Position numbers and translations under genes: made by a program. DNA of 64,000 nucleotides from Actinocrispum wychmicini (GTDB lineage: Bacteria; Actinomycetota; Actinomycetes; Mycobacteriales; Pseudonocardiaceae). The notes beneath the pieces are model-generated. The model saw nothing but the letters and a program-made list of their open reading frames with translations. It had not been told where the DNA came from and searched no databases. The stretch is taken from NCBI RefSeq assembly GCF_004345645.1, contig NZ_SLWS01000007.1:434001-498000 (forward strand). The letters are read 5' to 3'. Numbering within the stretch: position 1 is the first letter of the stretch; the number at the start of each line of letters is the position of its first letter. This document shows, one piece after another, positions 52,909-60,938 of this stretch.

Positions 52909-54108
52909 GTGTTGAGTGGCGCGGTCACCGGGTCCCTGGTCAGGGAGTTGAACCTGCAGGCTGTCTACCTGGCGGTTCGACAGCTGCATCCGGTGTCCAG
53001 GGCCGAACTGGCCCGGCGGTTGGGCACGTCCAAGCCGACCATCGGACGGTCCATCGACGCGTTGCTGGCCGCTGGGTTGATCCGTGCGGCGGACGCCACC
53101 GGGTACGGCGCGACCTTCTTCGAGCCGTGTCCCGAGGCTGGTGCGGTGCTCGGTCTGGACGTTGGCAGCCGATATTTGCGGGGGGTGATCGCCGACCTTG
53201 ACGGCAACGAACGCGCGCGGGCCGATGTCCGGCTGGCCTCGAACCATGGGCCCGATGTGGTGGCCGACGCCGTGCGGCTCAAGGAAAAACTCACCACCGA
53301 GGCCGAGGTGGACACTGTGGACATGGCCGTTGTCGGGATCGGTGGGGTGATCGACCCGCGGACCGGCCAGGTCCGGGTGGCCAACCAGCACGAGCTGAAC
53401 GGCTTCGCGGCCGGCGCCGAGTTCCGGACCGCGTTGGGTGTGCCGGTGACGGTCGAGAACGACGTCAACCTGGCCGCGCTCGGCGAAGGCCGGCGCGGCG
53501 CCGGGGTGGGCCTGCGGGACTTCGCTTTCCTCGCCGTCGGAAGCGGAGTCGGCGCGGGACTCGTCCTGGGCGGCGAGGTGCATCGCGGTCACCACGGCGC
53601 TGCCGGCGAGATCGACTACGTCCGGCCGGGCCACGAGTTCGAGCCCGCCAGCCCCGCCGCGGACGCGTTCCTCGCGTACGCCGAGAAACTCGTTGCCCAG
53701 TTCGCCAAGCCGCGCGCGCGGAGCGACCCGGACAGGCTGGCGCAGGCCATGGGCACCTCGCTGAGAAGTCCACTGACCACCGAGGCGATCATGGCCGCCG
53801 CCCGCGACGGCGACGGGTTCGGCCTGTCGCTAGTTGACCTTGAGGCCGACCGGATCGCCCGGTACGCCTCGACACTGACCCAGGTCGTCGACCTTGAGCT
53901 GGTTGTCCTCGGCGGCGGCCTCGGTCTCAACGGCGACCTGCTGCTCGACCCGGTCCGGGCCGCCCTCGCCGCGTTGGTCCCCTACCCGCCGGGAGTGGAG
54001 GTCTCGCAGTTGGGCGCGGACGCGACACTGGTCGGCGCGATTATGTTGGCATTGCAGGAAGTTCTTGACGATTTGGTGCCCACCCGGGTCGCCGCCGCGG
54101 GTGGCTAG
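52909..54108 (+). CDS. ROK-family transcriptional repressor (XylR/NagC-like)
   Basis: A 399-residue regulator. The winged HTH is at about 25-75 (SRAELARRLGTSKPTIGRSI). The ROK sugar-binding/kinase fold follows: GLDVGSRYLRGVIADLDG, VVGIGGVIDPRTG, then ENDVNLAALGEGRRGAG with the active-site Asp and GAAGEIDY. The full kinase motifs are weak, typical for a regulator rather than a glucokinase. GTG 52909 gives the HTH intact. The GH10 xylanase gene starts 39 bases downstream on the same strand, so the ROK protein probably represses a xylan or xylose operon in response to a sugar, with the palindrome at 52870 as operator. Confidence 0.88.
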   Translation: MLSGAVTGSLVRELNLQAVYLAVRQLHPVSRAELARRLGTSKPTIGRSIDALLAAGLIRAADATGYGATFFEPCPEAGAVLGLDVGSRYLRGVIADLDGNERARADVRLASNHGPDVVADAVRLKEKLTTEAEVDTVDMAVVGIGGVIDPRTGQVRVANQHELNGFAAGAEFRTALGVPVTVENDVNLAALGEGRRGAGVGLRDFAFLAVGSGVGAGLVLGGEVHRGHHGAAGEIDYVRPGHEFEPASPAADAFLAYAEKLVAQFAKPRARSDPDRLAQAMGTSLRSPLTTEAIMAAARDGDGFGLSLVDLEADRIARYASTLTQVVDLELVVLGGGLGLNGDLLLDPVRAALAALVPYPPGVEVSQLGADATLVGAIMLALQEVLDDLVPTRVAAAGG

Positions 54109-54147
54109 GAACATACGACATTCGCATGCGTTGTCATGGAGGGTTGG

Positions 54148-55776
54148 ATGAGACTGGCAGTCCTGGCGGCAGTGTCCACTGTGGCCTTAATCGCGTCCGG
54201 GGTACCTGCCGTCGCGGCGGGCATCGACCTGCTGCGCGGGCACGACTGGACGCACTTCGCCGGCGCGGCACGGACCGCGGACGGCGTGCAGATCACCCCG
54301 TTGGACCGGTGGATCACGTCGCAGAAGGAAGGCAGACGCCTGCAACCGAATCCGCCGGTCAACCTGGCCGGCCCACACCTGGCCGTGGCCGGCGACTTCC
54401 AGGTCGACGCGACGATGGCCGGTATCAACGGAAAGTCCGCGTACCTGCAGCTCTACGGCCAGCTGCCGGTGATCTATGACGAGTGGCGCCAGGAACGCCC
54501 GAGCGTGCGCGTCGGGATCGTCGGTGGCCGGCTGGAGACCGCGGTATGGGACGGGGAGTCCAACACCGCCGAGGAGACCAGGACGTTCGGCGCCGGCCTG
54601 TCCGGGGACGTGACGGTGTCGATCAAGCGTGCCGGCGGCAGGATCACATTGTCCGCGAACGGGAAACGGCTCGGCAGCGTCGACGAGCACGATGTGTTCG
54701 CCAGCGGCACGGTGTGGTTCGGCGCGGACGCGCAGGTCGGCGGCGGCTGGCGGCTGGCAGCTCTCAGCGCCTCGGGTTCGGTCGACGTCGTCGACAGTCC
54801 GGACCGGACCCAGCCGACGTCGAAGAAATCACTGCGTGCCAAGGCATCTGGCTTGGACCGTCCGATCCATGTCGGTACCGCGATCGCGAGCACTCCGCTC
54901 GTCGACGACGCCGCCTACCGAGCGATCGCCGGCCGTGAGTTCGACATGATCACGCCGGAGAACGACATGAAACCCCAGTTCGTCCAGCCGAGACGCGGTG
55001 TGTTCGCGTTCGCCGAGGCGGACACGCTTGTCGACTTCGCCCGCGCCAACGACCAGGCCGTACACGCCCACACACTGGTGTGGTTCGAGGCGCTGCCGAC
55101 GTGGATGCGGTCCGCGCCGGACAAGGAAACCGTGATGCTCGACCACATCAAGGCCGTCGCCGGGCACTTCGCCGGCCGGGTCGCCGAATGGGACGTGGTC
55201 AACGAGCCCATGGACGAGGACAGCTCGGACGGTCTCCGGCACAACCTGTGGTGGCAGGCGATGGGCAAGGGCTACATCGCCAAGGCGTTCACCGCGGCGC
55301 GGCAGGCCGACCCGAACGCCGTCCTGTACCTCAACGAGTACGGCGTCGAGGAGGCCGGTGAGCGCTGGGACCGGCTTTACCAGCTGGTCAAGGACCTCAA
55401 GGCCGCCGGTGTCCCGATCGACGGCGTGGGCTTCCAGAACCACGAGTACGCGAAAGGCGACCGCACTCCGCCGGAAACCTTCCGCCAGCACGTCCAGGCG
55501 TTGGCCGCGCTCGGCCTGAAGGTCCGTGTGTCCGAAATGGACGTCAGTGCGAACGGGGACAGTGCCGCCGTGCAGGCCAAGGAGTTCGCCGGCAAGCTCG
55601 CAGTGTGCCGCGACGAGCCGAACTGCACCAGCTTCGGCATGTGGGGCTTCACCGATCGCTACGGATCCACCGCGGACATCAACAACTACCCGCCGTCGCC
55701 CGGTGACGCCTTGCCGTGGGACCGGAACCTACGGCCTAAGAAGGCGTACACAGCCATGCTCAACGAGCTGAACTGA
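54148..55776 (+). CDS. Secreted GH10 endo-1,4-beta-xylanase with N-terminal beta-sandwich
   Basis: A 542-residue exported glycoside hydrolase. ATG 54148 follows GGAGGG; signal peptide about 1-24. Residues about 30-215 form a beta-sandwich (laminin-G/CBM-like, with VNLAGPHLAVAGDFQVDAT). The GH10 barrel runs from about 235: NDMKPQF and AHTLVWF motifs, acid/base Glu353 in WDVVNEPMDE, and nucleophile Glu463 in RVSEMDVSA. The end has FGMWGFTDRYGS, normal for GH10. It would cleave beta-1,4-xylan in the medium. The ROK regulator just upstream is probably its repressor. Confidence 0.92.
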   Translation: MRLAVLAAVSTVALIASGVPAVAAGIDLLRGHDWTHFAGAARTADGVQITPLDRWITSQKEGRRLQPNPPVNLAGPHLAVAGDFQVDATMAGINGKSAYLQLYGQLPVIYDEWRQERPSVRVGIVGGRLETAVWDGESNTAEETRTFGAGLSGDVTVSIKRAGGRITLSANGKRLGSVDEHDVFASGTVWFGADAQVGGGWRLAALSASGSVDVVDSPDRTQPTSKKSLRAKASGLDRPIHVGTAIASTPLVDDAAYRAIAGREFDMITPENDMKPQFVQPRRGVFAFAEADTLVDFARANDQAVHAHTLVWFEALPTWMRSAPDKETVMLDHIKAVAGHFAGRVAEWDVVNEPMDEDSSDGLRHNLWWQAMGKGYIAKAFTAARQADPNAVLYLNEYGVEEAGERWDRLYQLVKDLKAAGVPIDGVGFQNHEYAKGDRTPPETFRQHVQALAALGLKVRVSEMDVSANGDSAAVQAKEFAGKLAVCRDEPNCTSFGMWGFTDRYGSTADINNYPPSPGDALPWDRNLRPKKAYTAMLNELN

Positions 55777-55862
55777 GAAACTGTCCTGAACGGTGTGCCT
55801 CCGGTGATCCGGCCCGACAAAGTCGGTGGCTCATTCGGAGGCGCGTCGTTAGCCTCCGTCGG

Positions 55863-56768
55863 GTGATCTACGAAGACCCGCGGGCGTACCTGCTCGGGCT
55901 TGAGGGTATTGCCTTGCTGCGCGCGTTCACCGGAGAGTACGACCGCGACTTCGTGGCGGCCAGGATCGCGGAGATCCGCAGAGTGCTCGCCGACGAGGCG
56001 TTGGCGGACGCGGCCGTGGAAGTCGAGCGGGTCGACACGGTTACCGGCTATCGACTGTGGTCGGCGACGTATGACCGGCCCAACTCGGCGTTCGACATCG
56101 ACGAGCCCGTGGTCAAGGAGATCGTGGACGCGCTGCCCGTGGGTGTCGCGCTGGATGCCGCGTGCGGGACTGGTCGCTATGCCGAGTTTCTGGCCGGGCG
56201 TGGCCATCGGGTCATCGGTGTGGACGGCTCGCCCGACATGCTCGCGCGGGCGCGTACGCGGGTGCCGCGGGGCGAGTTCCTGCTCGGTGATCTACGCCAA
56301 CTCCCGGTGGCCGACGCCGCGGTTGATCTGGTCGTGTGTGCCCTGGCACTGACCCACATCCCGACGCTCAAGCCGGCGCTGGCGGAGTTCGCCAGGGTTC
56401 TGCGTCCAGGCGGACACCTGGTGATCGCCGACATGCACCCCGAGCGGGTGGCGCAGGGCGCGATTCCCTCCGTGCGTGGTGCTGATGGCCGACCTGGACG
56501 GCTGAGTTCCTACCGCCACTTGATCGGGGACTACCTGCGAGCCGCGCTGCCAGTGGGACTGCACGTGCGTCGCTGCGAGGAACCTCCCGTGCCGACCAAC
56601 GAACGGTCGCAGCCCGCGGATCGGACAGACACGTTCGGGGAGGTAGGACCGTGGGAGCTGTGGCCGTGGTGTCTGGCCGACATGGTGCCCGAGGCGACAC
56701 GAGCCGCCAGCGCGGGGCCGGCGCTGGTCATCTGGCATTTCCAGTTGGGTGCGTCCACAGCGGAATGA
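55863..56768 (+). CDS. Class I SAM-dependent methyltransferase (Methyltransf_11 type)
   Basis: A 301-residue soluble enzyme. Motif I is ALDAACGTGRYAEFLAGRGH (about 97-116), motif II VIGVDGSPDML, motif post-I FLLGDLRQLPV, motif II/III VCALALTHIPTL, and LRPGGHLVIADMHPE. This is a complete small-molecule methyltransferase fold; the N-terminal 90 residues may bind the substrate. GTG 55863 is the start. No operon partner suggests the substrate: the xylanase ends 86 bases before, with a GGAGGC/GCCTCC hairpin in the gap. Confidence 0.85.
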   Translation: MIYEDPRAYLLGLEGIALLRAFTGEYDRDFVAARIAEIRRVLADEALADAAVEVERVDTVTGYRLWSATYDRPNSAFDIDEPVVKEIVDALPVGVALDAACGTGRYAEFLAGRGHRVIGVDGSPDMLARARTRVPRGEFLLGDLRQLPVADAAVDLVVCALALTHIPTLKPALAEFARVLRPGGHLVIADMHPERVAQGAIPSVRGADGRPGRLSSYRHLIGDYLRAALPVGLHVRRCEEPPVPTNERSQPADRTDTFGEVGPWELWPWCLADMVPEATRAASAGPALVIWHFQLGASTAE

Positions 56769-56841
56769 CGGTGACTCCGGTGCGCTCAACGGTCCCGAGC
56801 AGTGGCAGTTTCTTGGGCAGGTCCCAGCGACGGCCGGGTGA

Positions 56842-57402
56842 TCACGGACGGTATGGCGTCGCGGTGGTCGGTCCGTACGACTTCGTGCTGCCGGCGACCG
56901 CCGCCATGATCGCCGTCAGGACGCCGAAGATGATCGACAGCCCGATGGCGACGCCGTTGCTCCTCGCGAAGCCGAAGAGGAACTTCACGTGGGCATCGAA
57001 GTCCGCGCCCCGCAGTAGCGGCGACACGAAGTCCACCACTGTGAACAGCACGCAAACCACGCACAGTGTCCACGCGCCGGGAATCTTGCGGGCGAACGTG
57101 AACCCCGCCGCGACCACCAGCAACACCGCGCCGATGACGCCACCGAGCACGTTCTGCACCTCCAGGCTGGACCAGCCAACGTCCGGCTGGCCGGCGATGT
57201 CGACGTTGTAGAGCGCGAACCAGACGAGCATGCCGGCGGTGATCAGCGCCAGGATGCCGGCGGTCGCCGCCGCCGCGGCGTTTGCCCTCGGTCTCGGCGG
57301 CGCCGCCAACGGGCTCGGCCCGCCACCCCACGGCGCGGGTCCGCCCGCCATCGGCGGCTGACCATACGGAGGAAATCCGGGCGGCGGTGGATTCGGCTGC
57401 AT
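56842..57402 (-). CDS. Proline-rich membrane protein, four predicted helices
   Basis: A 186-residue protein. A Pro/Gly/Ala-rich cytosolic N-terminus (MQPNPPPPGFPPYGQPPMAG, to about 40) precedes four hydrophobic helices (about 48-70, 85-108, 115-135, 155-178). A charged-aromatic loop (LLRGADFDAHVKFLFGFARS) lies before the last helix. Similar Pro-rich small membrane proteins are common in actinomycetes and remain unnamed. ATG 57402 has GAGGAGT 6 bases upstream. It converges on the preceding methyltransferase gene. No function assigned. Confidence 0.75.
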   Translation of the reverse strand: MQPNPPPPGFPPYGQPPMAGGPAPWGGGPSPLAAPPRPRANAAAAATAGILALITAGMLVWFALYNVDIAGQPDVGWSSLEVQNVLGGVIGAVLLVVAAGFTFARKIPGAWTLCVVCVLFTVVDFVSPLLRGADFDAHVKFLFGFARSNGVAIGLSIIFGVLTAIMAAVAGSTKSYGPTTATPYRP

Positions 57403-57506
57403 CCGCACTCCTCGCGTGTTTCGGCGACATGGACCTGCCGCCCATCATGGTCCGCGATCATCATAGGTCGCGGGTGGTGGCCGGTTGGTGACAGCCCGCC
57501 GGCTTC

Positions 57507-58256
57507 TCAGAAGTACTTCAGCACGTCGGCTTCGATTTCGCTGAAGTTGACGTCGTCGTGGGCTGGCGGTTCGTAGTCGCGTGCGCGTACGTGCTGCAGG
57601 AAGCCGTCCGGAAGATCCAGCGGATAGCGGCTCAGGTAATGGATCGAATCCTTCCGCCAGATCCATTCCCCGTCCGAGATCAACGATGACGCGCTCATGA
57701 TCTGGTCGGTGCCGTTCACCATGTCCACCTCGACATCCAGGACATCGAGGACAGGCGGCGCCGTTCGCATGTACTCGATGACTCGCTCGCGGTCATCGAT
57801 CACCCGGTCGGTGTGGTCGAAGACGGACGGCAGATCGTCATGGCGCCCCACGTACATCTCGCGGTACACCCCGACGGGCTTCAACGGTTCCGCACGTGTG
57901 GGTCTCTGGCCTGGCCGGACGTGGTCGGGACAGAGCGTTTTGAACCACGTCTCGCCAGTCATGCCGCCCGGCTCGCCACAGACCTCACAGGTGCGACCGG
58001 ACTCCTCCTCGGCCGCCCGCACAATCGCGGAGACCTGGTCACCGAGCTCACGCGCGATGCCGAGTTCGCCGGTCACGGGATCGAAGTACACGCCCAAGTG
58101 GAGGCGCAGCGTGCCGTACTTCTCCTTGACCTGCGCCACCTGATAGCTCGGCAGCACGGCGACAAGCTCAGCGTGGGCGCGCATCAGGATGCTGTGCCAC
58201 CCACGCCCAACGTGGTCCAGGTATTCGGGTATCTGCCGGTCGGACACGTTCGCCAT
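57507..58256 (-). CDS. Hypothetical protein with possible zinc-binding Cys motif
   Basis: A 249-residue soluble protein. The N-terminal part (HVGRGWHSILMRAHAELVAVL, then YQVAQVKEKYGTLRLHLG) is a helical module seen in many unnamed actinobacterial proteins. The centre has CEVCGEPGG and, 18 residues later, a further Cys in TLCPDHV, which could bind a metal. The second half is acidic and helical (DLPSVFDHTDRVIDDRERVIEYMR). No enzyme motif. ATG 58256 is used. It lies downstream of the tRNA cluster on the same strand. Confidence 0.65.
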   Translation of the reverse strand: MANVSDRQIPEYLDHVGRGWHSILMRAHAELVAVLPSYQVAQVKEKYGTLRLHLGVYFDPVTGELGIARELGDQVSAIVRAAEEESGRTCEVCGEPGGMTGETWFKTLCPDHVRPGQRPTRAEPLKPVGVYREMYVGRHDDLPSVFDHTDRVIDDRERVIEYMRTAPPVLDVLDVEVDMVNGTDQIMSASSLISDGEWIWRKDSIHYLSRYPLDLPDGFLQHVRARDYEPPAHDDVNFSEIEADVLKYF

Positions 58257-58364
58257 GGGACTGATCCTGCCCTAGCCCGCGATTCCCCCGCAGCCCGCGA
58301 CATCAAGCTGCCGTTCGACGGACGACAGAGCCAGAACCCACACAGCGGAGCAGGTGCTTCCCGG

Positions 58365-58437
58365 AGACCCACCCGGGAGTCGAACCCGGAATTGGAACGG
58401 CTTTGCAGACCGCCACACGACCGTCGTGACGTGGGCC
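58365..58437 (-). tRNA. tRNA-Cys(GCA), atypical D-arm
   Basis: Reverse-strand cloverleaf: acceptor GGCCCAC/GTGGGTC, T-arm CCGGG-TTCGACT-CCCGG, anticodon loop CTGCAAA (GCA). The anticodon stem has G-U pairs, and the D-arm is CACG-ACGGT-CGTG with a 5-base loop. It may be a degenerate or non-standard tRNA. Confidence 0.6.
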
Positions 58438-58474
58438 AGGCCACCCGTAAGGGCTGGTTGTCACACCGATGATG

Positions 58475-58504
58475 GGCGCGTCCCGGTGTCGAACCAGGCG
58501 CGCC
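58475..58504 (-). other. tRNA minihelix-like sequence (acceptor plus T-arm only)
   Basis: GGCGCG pairs with CGCGCC directly around a complete T-arm (CCTGG-TTCGACA-CCGGG). D-arm, anticodon arm and variable loop are missing. It lies between two tRNA genes and looks like a tRNA gene with its middle deleted. Confidence 0.5.
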
Positions 58505-58514
58505 AAGGTGTTCG

Positions 58515-58588
58515 TAGGCCGCCGGGGACTCGAACCCCGTACCCGTCGCTTAAGAGGCGACTGCTCTAGCCCGTTGAGCTAGCGACCT
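58515..58588 (-). tRNA. tRNA-Lys(CTT)
   Basis: Acceptor AGGTCGC/GCGGCCT, D-stem GCTC/GAGC, anticodon stem GTCGC/GCGAC around CTCTTAA (anticodon CTT), T-arm CGGGG-TTCGAGT-CCCCG. All stems pair. The A1-U72 acceptor differs from the usual actinobacterial tRNA-Lys. Confidence 0.88.
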
Positions 58589-58589
58589 G

Positions 58590-58679
58590 CGGAGGATGCA
58601 GGAATCGAACCTGCGCGGCGCTCGTCACGCCGACGTCCGTTTTCGAGACGGCTGCCTTCCCTGGCTCGGCCAATCCTCC
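58590..58679 (-). tRNA. tRNA-Ser(CGA)
   Basis: Acceptor GGAGGAT/ATCCTCC, anticodon loop TCTCGAAAA (CGA) between GCCGT and ACGGA-type stems, long variable arm as expected for Ser, T-arm GCAGG-TTCGATT-CCTGC. 90 bases. Confidence 0.88.
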
Positions 58680-59066
58680 TTGCACCGCAACGGCTGGTGC
58701 CGGTATCGGTGCCGCTATGGAGATGTCAATGATCCGCGCCGACCCATGGGAAATGGGCGGCGTCAAGAATTGTTTCGGGGTGCGCGAAATAGCGAAAGCC
58801 GCCCGGATCGGTTACCCGATGGGCGGCTCCCTGGACATGACGTGCTCTACATCATGGCGAGGAGCCTTCGCCGCTCAGAATCTCTTGTTCCTGACAGGAC
58901 AAGGGCTTCCGACTGTCAGCGTTCGACGAACACACGACGCCGAACGCAGCGGCCAGGTACTGGCGCCGCGTGCCTCGCTTTCGCATGTCCGTCATGACCT
59001 CTCCTCAGTCGGTACGCATTCACAATGTCCGATGTCCATGCTTACGTCAATCTCATTTGAAGGAAG
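58680..59066. other. Non-coding region upstream of the tRNA cluster
   Basis: 387 bases between the sigma-factor gene and tRNA-Ser. It holds an interrupted hairpin (GCCGCCC/GGGCGGC with inner ATCGG/CCGAT, 58798-58827). A forward ORF at 58717-59070 has poor third-position GC and no protein features. It probably carries the tRNA promoter. Confidence 0.4.
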
Positions 59067-59906
59067 CTAGGAGGATTCGCGCGAGTTGTCGGGTAGCAGT
59101 GCCTGGTATCGGCCGGAGCGGATCAGGGCCAGGATGGCGTTGGTCCGGGATTCCGGGGCCGCGTAGGCGGGGTGGGCGCGCAGCAGTTCGCCTACGTTCC
59201 GCAGGTGGCTCAGGTCGGTGGCGGCTTGGGCGGTCCCTCGGGTCGGGTGGGTGGCCAGCATCGGGACGTCCGGCCCGATCCGGCCCTTGCCGATCGCGTA
59301 GTTCACCCGTTTCCCGCACCGGCACGGCGCGGTCGCGTCCAGCAGGCCGCAGCGCCCGCGCAACGCCGCACGGACCTGGCTGCGGGCGCGTTCCAGGCGC
59401 TTGCGGTATGCCGACGGCGAGATTTCGAGCACCCAGGCGGCTTCCTGCCCGGACAGTCCCAGTACCTCGCCGAGTACATAGGTGGCACGCCCTGGTCGGT
59501 CGAGGCACCGCAGGAGAGCCTGGGTGCACAGCAGGCGGATCTCCTCGGCGAGCAGGTCGCTGTCCGGCCCGGTGTACGTGGGCGCCGACAGGCCGTCGAG
59601 CAGGTCCTGCCGATAGCTGTCGAAGGTGAGCTGTTCCTGGGGCCTGTGCCGCCGCAGGTTGACCAGGTGGTTGACGGCGATCCGGTAGGCCCAGGTGACC
59701 AGCGCGGCCTCGCCGCGGAAGGACGCCAGGCGGGTCATCACCCGGATGAGGATCTCCTGGGCCGCGTCCTCGGCGTCGACAGGGCGGCCGGTCATCCGCA
59801 GGGCCAGGCGGTAGACCGGGTCCTGGACCCGCCGCAGCACCTCGGCGAGCGCGTCCTGGTTCCCGGCCACCGCCCTGGCCACAAGGTCCGCGTCGGGGTG
59901 GGTCAT
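59067..59906 (-). CDS. ECF sigma factor with Cys-containing C-terminal extension
   Basis: A 279-residue sigma factor. Region 2 (about 15-85) has VQDPVYRLALRMTG and EDAAQEILIRVMTRL, then FRGEAALVTWAYRIAVNHL; region 4 (about 125-180) has the HTH LGLSGQEAAWVLEISPSAYRKRLERAR. About 95 further residues follow, with PCRCGKRVNYAI, a form seen in one actinobacterial ECF group with a Cys tail. Its ATG overlaps the stop of the upstream hydrolase gene (ATGA), so both are one unit. No anti-sigma gene is adjacent. Control may be through the C-terminal extension. Confidence 0.85.
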   Translation of the reverse strand: MTHPDADLVARAVAGNQDALAEVLRRVQDPVYRLALRMTGRPVDAEDAAQEILIRVMTRLASFRGEAALVTWAYRIAVNHLVNLRRHRPQEQLTFDSYRQDLLDGLSAPTYTGPDSDLLAEEIRLLCTQALLRCLDRPGRATYVLGEVLGLSGQEAAWVLEISPSAYRKRLERARSQVRAALRGRCGLLDATAPCRCGKRVNYAIGKGRIGPDVPMLATHPTRGTAQAATDLSHLRNVGELLRAHPAYAAPESRTNAILALIRSGRYQALLPDNSRESS

Positions 59907-60775
59907 CCGAGCTTGTCCAGCCAGCGCGCCACCGACCGGCCGATCGCCTCCGGGATCTGCTCCGGGGCGTGGTGTCCGGCCTCGCCGAGCTCCTCGACCT
60001 GCAAGGAGCTGATGGTCCGCCGCGCCCAGGCGATCACCTCCGCGGACCCGAGGCCCTGGGCGGGCGTCACGGTCATCAACAACTTCGACACGTCCACAGA
60101 CTGGCCCATCCACTCGCCGTAGGCCATCATCCGGGCCACGACGTCCGCCGGCTCGCCGTCCAGGGGGAACTCCCGCGCCCACTGCAGCATCGGGCGGCGA
60201 GAGTCCGGGCTCGGGTACGCGGCCCGGTACTCGTCGAGATCCCGTTCGGCGATGCCGGGCACGAGGCGCCGGAGATTGCCCTCGATGAACAGGTTCTCGT
60301 CCAGGACCATCCGCTCGCCGACACCGGGCGTGCGGAACGCCCGGAACATGTCGGCGGCCTGCGGCACCATCTCCGACCACGACATCGGCCGCAGGAACGT
60401 CTCGATGAGCGCGATCCCCCGGACCCGACCAGCTCCGTGACGCGCGGCCCAGTCCTGGGCCAGCGCCCCGCCCCAGTCGTGCCCGACCAGGACCAGGTCC
60501 CCGTCCGGAACGACCCGGTCCAGCCACGCCTTCAGGTAACGGGCGTGGTCGTCGAAGCGGTAGCCGATCGCGGGTTTGCCGGAGGCTCCCATCCCGATCA
60601 GGTCCGGCGCCAGGCACCGGGCCCGCCCGCTGACCTGTGGGACGACCTCGCGCCACAGGTGCGATGAGGTCGGGTTCCCGTGCAGGAACACCACGACCGG
60701 GCCGTTCCCCTGCTCTCGGTGGGCGATCCACGAGTCCAGGACGTCAACCCTCATGATGTCGTTCGATGTGGACAT
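59903..60775 (-). CDS. Haloalkane dehalogenase-type alpha/beta hydrolase
   Basis: A 290-residue soluble enzyme. HGNPTSSHLWR (halide Asn34), nucleophile Asp100 in GHDWGGALAQDW with the halide Trp101 next to it, acid Glu125 in ALIETFLRP and base His269 in GEAGHHAPEQ. This full set fits DhaA-type (HLD-II) haloalkane dehalogenases, which replace halide with hydroxyl, rather than simple esterases. ATG 60775 follows GAAGGAG. The sigma-factor gene overlaps its stop, an unusual pairing that suggests the sigma factor senses or controls the same stress or substrate. Confidence 0.85.
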   Translation of the reverse strand: MSTSNDIMRVDVLDSWIAHREQGNGPVVVFLHGNPTSSHLWREVVPQVSGRARCLAPDLIGMGASGKPAIGYRFDDHARYLKAWLDRVVPDGDLVLVGHDWGGALAQDWAARHGAGRVRGIALIETFLRPMSWSEMVPQAADMFRAFRTPGVGERMVLDENLFIEGNLRRLVPGIAERDLDEYRAAYPSPDSRRPMLQWAREFPLDGEPADVVARMMAYGEWMGQSVDVSKLLMTVTPAQGLGSAEVIAWARRTISSLQVEELGEAGHHAPEQIPEAIGRSVARWLDKLG

Positions 60776-60938
60776 AGCCGTGCTCTCCTTCGCTCACGCG
60801 GTGTGGACGAAGGGTTGGACACAGGCCACCGAGCCGTTGTGACAGCTCCCAGCGAAATTCCCTGTCGGTCGCCGGCTGCTCCACGGTCCGACACCTGCAT
60901 TTTCCTGAGTGATCATTTCGGTGGTGCAGCGTTGCCGC

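Noticed and set aside
58717-59070. 117-codon forward ORF between the tRNA cluster and the sigma factor
   Set aside because: Weak third-position GC bias, a hairpin inside it, no ribosome site and no recognisable motif.
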